DNA of 20,061 bases from Acidobacteriota bacterium (GTDB lineage Bacteria; Acidobacteriota; Vicinamibacteria; Vicinamibacterales; 2-12-FULL-66-21), in assembly GCA_013697225.1 (NCBI GenBank), contig JACCXG010000078.1, positions 1 to 20,061 on the forward strand. The letters are read 5' to 3'. The translations under genes were made by a program, and so were the position numbers. The notes under the pieces were generated by a model, which was not told the DNA's origin, made no database searches, and saw only the letters and a program-made list of their open reading frames with translations. Positions 6,299-13,298 of the stretch are shown here, piece after piece. Position 1 is the first letter of the stretch. Each line of letters begins with the position of its first letter.

Positions 6299-7519
6299 AT
6301 GACCTCCCGCACCCAGCCCGCCATCCCTGTAGCCGACCGCATCAGCGGCTTCTCCTACGCGATCCGGAATATCGTCACGGAAGCCCGCAAGCTTGAGGCG
6401 GACGGGCGGACAGTGCGCTACCTCAACATTGGCGACCCGCTCATCTTTGGCTTCAGGACCCCGGCGCACCTTGTCGAAGCCGCGACCCGCGCGATCCACG
6501 ACGGACATAACGGCTACGCCCCGTCAGCCGGCATTCCTGCGGCTCGGGAATCGGTCGCCGCAGAGTGCACCCGCCGCGGCATGCCCCTCTCCGCCGACCG
6601 GGTCGTCGTCACCGCAGGAACCTCGGAGGGGATCGAGCTCGCCCTGACGACCCTTGCCGGTCCGGGCGACGAGGTGCTCGTGCCGGTACCCACGTATCCG
6701 CTCTACACCGCGGTGCTGGCGAAGATTGGCGCACGACCCATCTTCTATGACACGGCTCCGGAGCACGGCTGGGTGCCGGACGTCCGGGCGATCCGCGCCC
6801 TGGTGAGCCGCGCTACGCGCGCGCTTGTCGTCATCGACCCGAACAACCCGACGGGCGCCAGCTATCCCGCCGCCGTGAGGCGGGACCTGCTGGAGCTGGC
6901 GGACGACTGCAACATCCCGCTGCTCGCCGACGAGGTCTACGCGGATCTCGCGTTCGACGGCCCCATCGACGCCCTGGCCAGCCTGCATCCGGAGGCCCCC
7001 GTCATTACCTTCTCCTCACTCTCGAAGGCGTACCTCGCGCCGGGGTGGCGCACCGGCTGGCTGGCCGTCGGCGCGACCAGCCGCCTGGACGATGTGCTGG
7101 CGGGGATCAAGAAGCTGGCGGACGGACGGCTGTGCAGCACCGCGCCGATGGAGCACGCCATCGTGGCCGCCCTCGATGGTGACCGGACGCACCAGCAGGA
7201 GTTTCGCGCCGCCCTGCGCGAACGTGCGGAGCTCACGACGGCCCGCCTGAACGCAATCCCCGGCATGTCGGTCGTCCATCCCTCGGCGGCGTTCTACGCG
7301 ATGCCCAAGGTGGATTTGCCGCCGGGGCGGACCGACGAGAACTTCGTACTCGGGCTGCTCCGCGCGACGGGCGTCCTGTGCGTCTACGGCTCCGGCTTCG
7401 GTGCGAAGCCCGGGGACGGCTTCTTCCGCGTCGTGTTCCTCGCCTCGCCGGACGAGCTCTCCGGGATCTACGATCGCGTCGCGGAATTCACGGCCGGGTT
7501 CCTCGCCGGCGACTCCTGA
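6299..7519 (+). CDS. PLP-dependent class I aminotransferase (alanine/aspartate transaminase-like)
   Basis: A 406-residue fold-type I aminotransferase that moves an amino group between an amino acid and a 2-oxo acid, in the cytoplasm. Landmarks are YLNIGDPL near the N-terminus, HNGYAPSAGIPAARESVA, the PLP phosphate-site TAGTSEGIELAL, VPTYPLYT, the DPNNPTGASY motif, LADEVYADLAF with the PLP-ring Asp, and SSLSKAYLAPGWRTGW with Schiff-base Lys243 and the phosphate Arg. A late FFRVVFLASP holds the carboxylate-binding Arg. Sequence style fits the AlaA/AlaC group, but substrate cannot be set from sequence alone. ATG 6299 is preferred over an upstream TTG at 6272, because the TAAGAT hexamer lies between them. 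The permease gene starts one base after the stop. Confidence 0.93.
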   Translation: MTSRTQPAIPVADRISGFSYAIRNIVTEARKLEADGRTVRYLNIGDPLIFGFRTPAHLVEAATRAIHDGHNGYAPSAGIPAARESVAAECTRRGMPLSADRVVVTAGTSEGIELALTTLAGPGDEVLVPVPTYPLYTAVLAKIGARPIFYDTAPEHGWVPDVRAIRALVSRATRALVVIDPNNPTGASYPAAVRRDLLELADDCNIPLLADEVYADLAFDGPIDALASLHPEAPVITFSSLSKAYLAPGWRTGWLAVGATSRLDDVLAGIKKLADGRLCSTAPMEHAIVAALDGDRTHQQEFRAALRERAELTTARLNAIPGMSVVHPSAAFYAMPKVDLPPGRTDENFVLGLLRATGVLCVYGSGFGAKPGDGFFRVVFLASPDELSGIYDRVAEFTAGFLAGDS

Positions 7520-7520
7520 C

Positions 7521-8573
7521 GTGGCCACCCATCCGTCCGACTACAAGCCGCTGATCCTCTGGACGATTGCGATGGCGGTCCTTGCCGTCATCCTCGTCTG
7601 GACCGCGTACATGGCACGGGGCATCCTCCTGCTCCTGTACGTCAGCGCATTGCTTGCGGTGGGGTTCAGCCCCATCGTGCGGGTCATCGAGCGGCAGAAG
7701 GCCCTGCCGATAGGGACCAGGCGATTTCCGCGCTGGCTCGCGATTCTGGTACTGTACCTCGGGATCCTCGGAACGCTGGCACTCATGATTGCGCTCGTCG
7801 TTCCGCCGCTCGTCGATCAGGCGCAGGCGCTCGCCAAGGAACTGCCGGCGCTCATTGCCCGCGGGCAGGAGTTCCTCATCGAAAAAGGAATCCTGACGCA
7901 ACGCGTCTCAGGTCAGGAAGTTCTCGAACATGCCACGGGGGCGCGGGGCGGGCAGGCCGTCGGCACCGTCTTTTCAGCACTCGTGGGACTCGTCGGCGGG
8001 ATCTTCGGTCTGCTGACGATCCTGATTCTGACGTTCTACTTCCTGGTCGAGGCCGGGTCGCTGCGCCGGACGCTCCTGCAGGTCTTCCCGGTCGGCAGCA
8101 GGCCGCGCGTTGATGCGATGTTGCGCGCGATCATGACCAAGGTCAGCGCGTGGCTGGGGGGGCAACTGCTGCTCGCCGGCATCATCGGCTCCACATCAGC
8201 TATCGGTCTCTGGGCCCTGGGCATTCCGTTCTTTTACGTGCTCGCGCTGATCTCCGCCATCGGGGAGCTCATCCCCATTGTCGGTCCGATCATCGCGGCG
8301 ATTCCGGCGGTGGCGGTCGCGGCGACGGTTTCGTGGAACAAGGTGCTGCTGGTGATCGGGTTCTTCGTCGTGCAGCAACAGCTCGAGAATCACGCGCTGG
8401 TCCCGAAAGTGATGCAGCGTCAGGTAGGCGTCAACCCGGTGGCGGTAATCGTGGCGCTGCTGCTCGGGGGAAACCTGATGGGCATTCCCGGGGCCATCCT
8501 GGCGGTGCCGACCATTGCCATCCTGCAGGTGCTGTTCACCGAATGGCTCTCCACCCGTGAGCCCGAGGCGTGA
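7521..8573 (+). CDS. AI-2E family transporter (PF01594, UPF0118 permease)
   Basis: A 350-residue integral inner-membrane protein of the AI-2E/TqsA family, whose members export or exchange small solutes (autoinducer-2, Na+/H+). It has about eight hydrophobic segments: two near the N-terminus (LILWTIAMAVLAVILVWTAY, then GILLLLYVSALLAVGFSPIV), one after FPRWLAI, a long loop at about 100-145, and a C-terminal cluster with GELIPIVGPIIAAIPAV and QQQLENHALVPKVM. The ENH-LVPK-MG-like block and the GIPGAILAVPT ending are family hallmarks. GTG 7521 directly follows the aminotransferase stop with one base between and no separate ribosome site, so translation is probably coupled. Substrate is unknown. 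Confidence 0.9.
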   Translation: MATHPSDYKPLILWTIAMAVLAVILVWTAYMARGILLLLYVSALLAVGFSPIVRVIERQKALPIGTRRFPRWLAILVLYLGILGTLALMIALVVPPLVDQAQALAKELPALIARGQEFLIEKGILTQRVSGQEVLEHATGARGGQAVGTVFSALVGLVGGIFGLLTILILTFYFLVEAGSLRRTLLQVFPVGSRPRVDAMLRAIMTKVSAWLGGQLLLAGIIGSTSAIGLWALGIPFFYVLALISAIGELIPIVGPIIAAIPAVAVAATVSWNKVLLVIGFFVVQQQLENHALVPKVMQRQVGVNPVAVIVALLLGGNLMGIPGAILAVPTIAILQVLFTEWLSTREPEA

Positions 8574-8576
8574 AGG

Positions 8577-8924
8577 TCAGTTCCACACGTACAAGACGAT
8601 GATCCAGGGCACGATCGCGACCGCGACGTAGAACCCCGCCAGCGCAGCCACGGCACGGTGGACCGCTGAGAGGTGCAGCACGATTCCGAAGAGGCCGGCC
8701 GTCACCTTGGCGAACGCAAGCCCGGCTTCGTTTCCTAAACTTCCCATGAGCCAGGCGATGAGCGGGTTCCCCTCGATGCTGATGCCGAACGTCCGCACGC
8801 CGACGTAGGTCAGCACGCCGTCGGTCACCTGCGCCAGCAGGAACACGACCAGCGCCACGTCACCGAACAGGGAGCGTTCGGTGGAGCGGGCGCTGCCCAC
8901 TTTCATTACCTCAATTGCGTACAC
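8577..8924 (-). CDS. Small four-helix membrane protein, DUF5658-like
   Basis: A 115-residue protein with four predicted membrane segments at about 20-45, 57-70, 70-90 and 93-113. The block LLAQVTDGVLTYVGVRTFG followed by EGNPLIAWLM and a helix with a Lys (AFAKVTAGLFG) resembles the DUF5658 pattern (D-LT...E-NP). Function unknown. GTG 8924 has GAGG six bases upstream; ATG 8906 is an alternative with too short a spacing to its GAGG. It converges on the AI-2E gene with three bases between the stop codons. Confidence 0.8.
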   Translation of the reverse strand: MYAIEVMKVGSARSTERSLFGDVALVVFLLAQVTDGVLTYVGVRTFGISIEGNPLIAWLMGSLGNEAGLAFAKVTAGLFGIVLHLSAVHRAVAALAGFYVAVAIVPWIIVLYVWN

Positions 8925-8968
8925 GTGGAACCTCGCGGGTGCACGGGCTCATGAAATCCCATCCCGGC

Positions 8969-8973
8969 GGAGG
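8969..8973 (+). promoter_or_regulatory. GGAGG eight bases before an alternative kbl start at ATG 8982
   Basis: GGAGG followed by eight bases and ATG 8982 is a well-formed ribosome site. Using it would add 18 residues to glycine C-acetyltransferase. It competes with the leaderless-looking ATG 9036. Confidence 0.4.
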
Positions 8974-9024
8974 ACAGGACAATGTCGGTGCCAGATGCCG
9001 GAACCCCCACCCTGCGGCCGTGGA

Positions 9025-9030
9025 TATACT
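9025..9030 (+). promoter_or_regulatory. TATACT -10 hexamer five bases before kbl ATG 9036
   Basis: TATACT (five of six consensus bases) ends five bases before ATG 9036, which itself has no Shine-Dalgarno. This is the best leaderless-mRNA candidate in the window. No -35 is clear. Confidence 0.45.
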
Positions 9031-9035
9031 CTCCC

Positions 9036-10217
9036 ATGCGCCACGATCCGCTTTCGTACCTCGGAGATGAGCTTCGCCTGCTGAAGGAGCAGAATCTCTA
9101 CCGCCGTCTGCGGGTGCTCGACGACGAGCAGAAGGCACACACGTCGTTCGACGGGCGGTCGGTCGTCAATCTTTCCTCCAATAACTATCTCGGTCTCACG
9201 ACCCACCCGAGGCTGCGTCAGAAGGCCCTCGAAGCGATCCAGGCCTTCGGGGTGGGCTCCGGCTCGGTGCGCTCCATTGCCGGGACGATGGCGATTCACC
9301 TCGAGCTGGAGCGCCGCTTGGCTGAATTCAAGCGCGTGGAGGCGGTCGTTGTCTTCCAGAGCGGCTTCACAGCCAACGCGGGAACCGTCGCCGCGATCCT
9401 GACGAAAGAGGACGTGGTGATCTCGGACGAGCTCAACCACGCGAGCATCATCGACGGGTGCAGGCTCAGCCGCGCGACGGTGAAGGTCTTCCCCCACAAG
9501 GATGTTGACGCCGCGCGGGCCATCATCGCGAGCCTTCCGGCGACCGGACGCAAGCTCCTGATTACCGATGGCGTCTTCAGCATGGACGGCGACCTGGGGC
9601 CCCTGCCGGATCTCTGCACGCTGGCCGAGGAGACCGGCTGCATCATGATGGTCGACGACGCCCATGCAAGTGGGGTATTCGGGACGCAGGGGCGCGGCAC
9701 CGTCGACCACTTCGGCGTCCACGGCCGGGTTGACGTGCAGGTCGGCACGCTCTCAAAAGCGATCGGGGCGCTCGGCGGGTACGTGGCCGGCAGCCGCGAC
9801 CTCATCGAGTTCCTGTACCACCGGGCCCGTCCCTTCCTGTTCTCCACGTCCCATCCTCCCGCGGTGGCCGCGGCGTGCATTGCCGCGCTGGACGTGCTGA
9901 GCGAGGAGCCGGACATCATGGAGCGGCTCTGGGAGAACACGCGCCTCTTCAAGGCGGGGCTGGCAGATCTCGGGTTCAACACGGGGATTAGCGAGAGCCC
10001 GATCACCCCGGTAATCGTCGGCGACGGTGCGATGGCCATGAAGCTGTCGGACCGGCTGTTCGAGGAAGGGGTGTTCGCGCAGGGGATCGCATACCCCACG
10101 GTGGCGCGCGACAGGGCGCGCGTCCGGACGATTGTGACGGCGACCCACACCGCCGGGGAGCTGCGGTTTGCGCTCGACCGGTTCGGCGCAGTCGGAAAGG
10201 AGCTGGGACTCGTCTAA
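9036..10217 (+). CDS. kbl: Glycine C-acetyltransferase (2-amino-3-ketobutyrate CoA ligase) / AONS-type synthase
   Basis: A 393-residue alpha-oxoamine synthase, most like Kbl, which with threonine dehydrogenase cleaves threonine to glycine and acetyl-CoA. Landmarks are NLSSNNYLGLTTHP near 50, GVGSGSVRSIAGT, VVFQSGFTANAGTVAAI, DELNHASIIDGCRLS, DGVFSMDGDLGPL, DDAHASGVFG, and TLSKAIGALGGYVAGS with PLP Lys241. The C-terminal IAYPTVARDRARVRTIVTA is typical. BioF is related; the SMDGDLGPL and N-terminal sequence favour Kbl, and no biotin or threonine dehydrogenase gene is in the window to confirm. ATG 9036 matches the family length. ATG 8982, with a good GGAGG, is the alternative and adds 18 residues. 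Transcribed toward the phosphatase gene 77 bases away. Confidence 0.92.
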   Translation: MRHDPLSYLGDELRLLKEQNLYRRLRVLDDEQKAHTSFDGRSVVNLSSNNYLGLTTHPRLRQKALEAIQAFGVGSGSVRSIAGTMAIHLELERRLAEFKRVEAVVVFQSGFTANAGTVAAILTKEDVVISDELNHASIIDGCRLSRATVKVFPHKDVDAARAIIASLPATGRKLLITDGVFSMDGDLGPLPDLCTLAEETGCIMMVDDAHASGVFGTQGRGTVDHFGVHGRVDVQVGTLSKAIGALGGYVAGSRDLIEFLYHRARPFLFSTSHPPAVAAACIAALDVLSEEPDIMERLWENTRLFKAGLADLGFNTGISESPITPVIVGDGAMAMKLSDRLFEEGVFAQGIAYPTVARDRARVRTIVTATHTAGELRFALDRFGAVGKELGLV

Positions 10218-10294
10218 TCAAGTCGCGCCTGTACCGACGGCGCTGTCGTGGGAATTCGGCCGGAGCCGGGAGCGGGGAACGGAGGTGGAGGGGC

Positions 10295-11509
10295 GTGAAG
10301 AGGAAGGATCCATCCGGCTCTGAACGTGCGCGGGAGTGGTTCGACACGTACACGCGGGATCTGTCGGCTGAGGACCTCCAGCGGCTCTTTACGCACGATA
10401 CGCCCGACGCGTACCGTTTCTTCACCCGCGGGCTGGATCGGGACCGGCTGGCCGGCCTCCCGTGGTGGCAGCAGGTTGCGCTGCGCGTCCGGCAGGTGTT
10501 CGTTGCCTTCACGCTGAAGCTGCCCCCGGCGCGCCGGGCGCTGTACCTCGGTGCGCTCGTCATCGCGCTCTTCGGGGTCATCCGGCTGTTCCGAGGCTTC
10601 GCCCTGGTGGACGTCCCGTTCGGCACGCCGTTCTTCCACATCTCGATGCTCGTGCCCGCATGGGCGGACGGCACCTTTGCGCTGCTCGTGAGCGTGCTCC
10701 TCGTCAACCTGCTCGTCCTGCTGGAGGTGGCTGACCGACTCTCGCTCAAGGGGGAGCTGGAGGTCGCGCGGGAGATCCAGCTGGCGATGCTCCCCGCCGG
10801 GACCTACCGCGCGTTCGACATCGAGATCTGCGGAGTCACACGCCCGGCCAATACCGTCGGGGGAGATTTCTACGACGTGCTTCCGCTGCCCGACGGCCGG
10901 GTGATTCTGGCCCTTGGGGATGTCGCCGGCAAGGGCAGCCCGGCGGCACTCCTGATGGCGCTGCTGCTGGCCGTGCTCCGCACGCTCGTGGACGAGCGGC
11001 TCGAACCGAAACCTCTGATCGAGCGGCTCAATGCGCAAATCGTCCGGCACAGCCCCTCGTCCAGGTTCATCACATTCTTCTACGCCGTCTACACGCCGGC
11101 GACCGGCTCCCTGGCGTATGTGAACGCGGGGCAGAATCCGCCGCTCATCCGCAGGCGCGACGGCCGTTACGAGCGGCTGACCGCAACAGGTGTGGCGCTC
11201 GGGATGTTCGACCGGGCGACCTACGACACGCTCGAGACGCGGATCGAACCCGGCGAGATGTTGATCATGTACAGCGACGGCATCACGGAAACAGAGGATC
11301 CCGCGGGCGGGCCGCTGGAGGAGCCAGGGCTGCAGGAGGTCATCGAGCGCCACCTGCGCGACACCCCTGCCGAGCTCAGCGCGCACATCATCAGCGAAGT
11401 GGAGGCGTTCGCGCAGGCCCCCCGGTTTGCCGATGACCTGACCATCCTGATTCTCAAGCGCGCGGACATTACCGGCTTCCGCGCTCCCGGCGATCCGCTT
11501 CCCGGCTGA
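10295..11509 (+). CDS. Membrane-anchored PP2C-type (SpoIIE/RsbU family) serine phosphatase
   Basis: A 404-residue protein with a cytoplasmic N-terminal part (about 1-75), two membrane helices (about 80-105 and 125-148), a short linker helix and a C-terminal SpoIIE-type phosphatase domain (about 155-390). The linker EVAREIQLAMLP is the usual lead-in to RsbU-like domains. Metal-site motifs are GGDFYDVLPL with Asp191, LGDVAGKGSPAALLMA, YVNAGQNPPLI, YSDGITET and DDLTILILKR at 380-389. These phosphatases usually dephosphorylate anti-anti-sigma factors, but no such partner is nearby. There is no HAMP, GAF or PAS domain; sensing may use the periplasmic loop between the helices. GTG 10295 is preceded by GGAGG. 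The 3' end overlaps the convergent glycosyltransferase gene by 41 bases. Confidence 0.92.
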   Translation: MKRKDPSGSERAREWFDTYTRDLSAEDLQRLFTHDTPDAYRFFTRGLDRDRLAGLPWWQQVALRVRQVFVAFTLKLPPARRALYLGALVIALFGVIRLFRGFALVDVPFGTPFFHISMLVPAWADGTFALLVSVLLVNLLVLLEVADRLSLKGELEVAREIQLAMLPAGTYRAFDIEICGVTRPANTVGGDFYDVLPLPDGRVILALGDVAGKGSPAALLMALLLAVLRTLVDERLEPKPLIERLNAQIVRHSPSSRFITFFYAVYTPATGSLAYVNAGQNPPLIRRRDGRYERLTATGVALGMFDRATYDTLETRIEPGEMLIMYSDGITETEDPAGGPLEEPGLQEVIERHLRDTPAELSAHIISEVEAFAQAPRFADDLTILILKRADITGFRAPGDPLPG

Positions 11510-13217
11510 ACGCGTACACGCGCGTGCCTCTGATCGAGCCGACCGGCACCAGATTGTCCAGCGCCGCAGGTGCCGCCCCCGAGAAGCGCGCGTGGAACAT
11601 CGGTTCCTCGTGTGGATCGAGCACGAGATACGGCTCGTAGCCGGCCTGGCTGACTGCCGCCACCGCGCTGTCGAGCGCGCTGCCGTCCAGCACGTCCCAC
11701 CGGAGCGTCAGGCGGTTGGCGTAGTAGCGCAGGCTGCCGCTGTGCTGCATGGCGAACACCGCCGCGTTCGATGGAAGGTTCTCCCGCACGAACGCGCCGA
11801 CCGCCGGGTACTTCCGCTCTCCGGCATGGAGCGAGAACACGCCGAACGCCTGCGCCTTCGTCAGGCAGAAGAGGACGAGTGCAGCCACCAGCAGCGCAGA
11901 TGCGCGCTCGGCCCCCTCCCGGGGCAGGATGCGACGAACCCCCGCAAGCAGGAGGACGGTGCCGAACACCAGCATCACCGGCAGGCCGGGCAGCAGGAAC
12001 CGGGAGTAGAACCATTCCTCCCGCCGGAAGTACACATACGGCAGGTACGCGAGGACGACGGCCCAGGCGAAGCCGTAAGCAATCCACGCGAGCCGTCTGA
12101 CGCCCGTCTCCCGGCCGCGTATCCACAACGGCGCGAGAACCCACAGCAGGATGAACGGTGAGTGTGCGGCGGTCATCCATGCAGGGTACCGCGCGAGATT
12201 CGGCCCGATGTGCGAGACGGCGAACAGCCCTCCGGCCGCTCCGTAGCCGGACGCCAGCGGCGAACCAAAGCGCACCTGCTGAATGACGCCGAGCGCGAGG
12301 AGTCCCGGAAGGGACGCTGCGAGGCAGACCGCCGCGCGTCTCCAGTCGATGCGGGCCCCGGCTGCCGCCGCGGCGGCGGCCACAAGAATCAGCAGCGGCG
12401 CAAGGTTGGGTCGAATCAGGATGGCGATCGACGCGATCACTCCTGAGGCTGCGGCATTCCGCCTGCGGTCCTCAGCCGCCAGGAGGAGGGCGGCCATCCA
12501 GCAGGCCATCACCGGAACGTCGCTCATCGGCTGCACCGCCTGATACAGGAACGTCGGGCTGACGGACAGCAGCACGGCTGCGAACGCGCCGGCCAGCGGC
12601 TCCCCGAGGCGGCGCCCGAGACGCCAGCAGAGGAAGATGGCGGCCGCCGCGCACGTCGGCACCAGGAGGAAGACGGCACGTGCATGGAGTGCCGCAAGCG
12701 GGGCCATCAGCAGCGGAAGGCCTGGCGGATACTGTGGAAGGAGCAATCCGCGGGCGCTGTCCTTCACGTATCCGAGCGGCGTCAGGCTGTCGTCCGCACC
12801 TGGCCATGTAAAGGCTGGATCACGCGGAAGGACGTCCAGCAGGCGCCCCCGGGAGAGCATGTCAGCCTGGCTGATGTACCCGTACGAGTCCGCCCCTCCT
12901 GCCGCAAAGGTGCCGAACCCCAGGGCTGCCAGCGCCGCCCAGCAGACGGCCGCCAGGGCGGCGAGCCGCGCCAGGCGTTCGACAGCGCCTTCCGTTCCGA
13001 TCCGCCGGATCAGCGCGATGAACTCTCCGCGCGAGGTCGCGATGCCGAGAGCCAGCAGCAACAGCGCCAGCAGGGCGGGGCGGTCCCAGGATCGTGCACG
13101 AAGCGGGACGCCCGCCAGCCTGAGGTCGATCCCGCCGGTGACTGCCACGGCGGCAGCACATGCCGCTGCCGCGGCTGCCCCCATGAGCAGGAGAGTGCCG
13201 CGGGACGGTACCGTCAC
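11469..13217 (-). CDS. Polytopic glycosyltransferase, GT39/ArnT-like (PMT family)
   Basis: A 582-residue membrane protein resembling dolichyl/undecaprenyl-phosphate-sugar transferases of the GT39/ArnT type, which move a sugar from a lipid carrier on the outer face of the inner membrane. It has about 11 hydrophobic segments, then an about 110-residue extracytoplasmic C-terminal domain starting near ERKYPAVGAFV. The first loop carries GADSYGYISQADML, matching the Asp-containing loop common to the family, and QPMSDVPVMACW sits at the next helix pair; PYVYFRREEWFYSRF is at a later helix. Several Ala-rich runs reflect codon composition. GTG 13217 is used because no ATG lies near; start certainty is moderate. 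The acceptor is unknown. The stop lies inside the convergent phosphatase gene. Confidence 0.85.
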   Translation of the reverse strand: MTVPSRGTLLLMGAAAAAACAAAVAVTGGIDLRLAGVPLRARSWDRPALLALLLLALGIATSRGEFIALIRRIGTEGAVERLARLAALAAVCWAALAALGFGTFAAGGADSYGYISQADMLSRGRLLDVLPRDPAFTWPGADDSLTPLGYVKDSARGLLLPQYPPGLPLLMAPLAALHARAVFLLVPTCAAAAIFLCWRLGRRLGEPLAGAFAAVLLSVSPTFLYQAVQPMSDVPVMACWMAALLLAAEDRRRNAAASGVIASIAILIRPNLAPLLILVAAAAAAAGARIDWRRAAVCLAASLPGLLALGVIQQVRFGSPLASGYGAAGGLFAVSHIGPNLARYPAWMTAAHSPFILLWVLAPLWIRGRETGVRRLAWIAYGFAWAVVLAYLPYVYFRREEWFYSRFLLPGLPVMLVFGTVLLLAGVRRILPREGAERASALLVAALVLFCLTKAQAFGVFSLHAGERKYPAVGAFVRENLPSNAAVFAMQHSGSLRYYANRLTLRWDVLDGSALDSAVAAVSQAGYEPYLVLDPHEEPMFHARFSGAAPAALDNLVPVGSIRGTRVYAFSREADRRERGSR

Positions 13218-13282
13218 ACCGCGTGCCCAGCCCGTCCGCGCTGGCCGATCGCTTTCATGACGGCCCTCCCGCCGCGCAGGAC

Positions 13283-13288
13283 TAAGAT
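13283..13288 (+). promoter_or_regulatory. TAAGAT -10-like hexamer ten bases before ATG 13299
   Basis: TAAGAT, followed by CG, ends ten bases before the M1 peptidase ATG, repeating exactly the arrangement at 6283. No Shine-Dalgarno lies in between and no -35 is clear. Confidence 0.4.
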
Positions 13289-13298
13289 CGAGTCACCT

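Noticed and set aside
13140..13190. Poly-alanine-coding tract at the glycosyltransferase N-terminus as a possible repeat element
   Set aside because: Mixed Ala codons inside a membrane helix; explained by GC-rich codon use.
12684..13298. Open frame extending the M1 peptidase upstream to give 1104 residues
   Set aside because: The extension lies antisense to the glycosyltransferase, is Arg/Gln/Pro-rich, and precedes a clean signal peptide at 13299.
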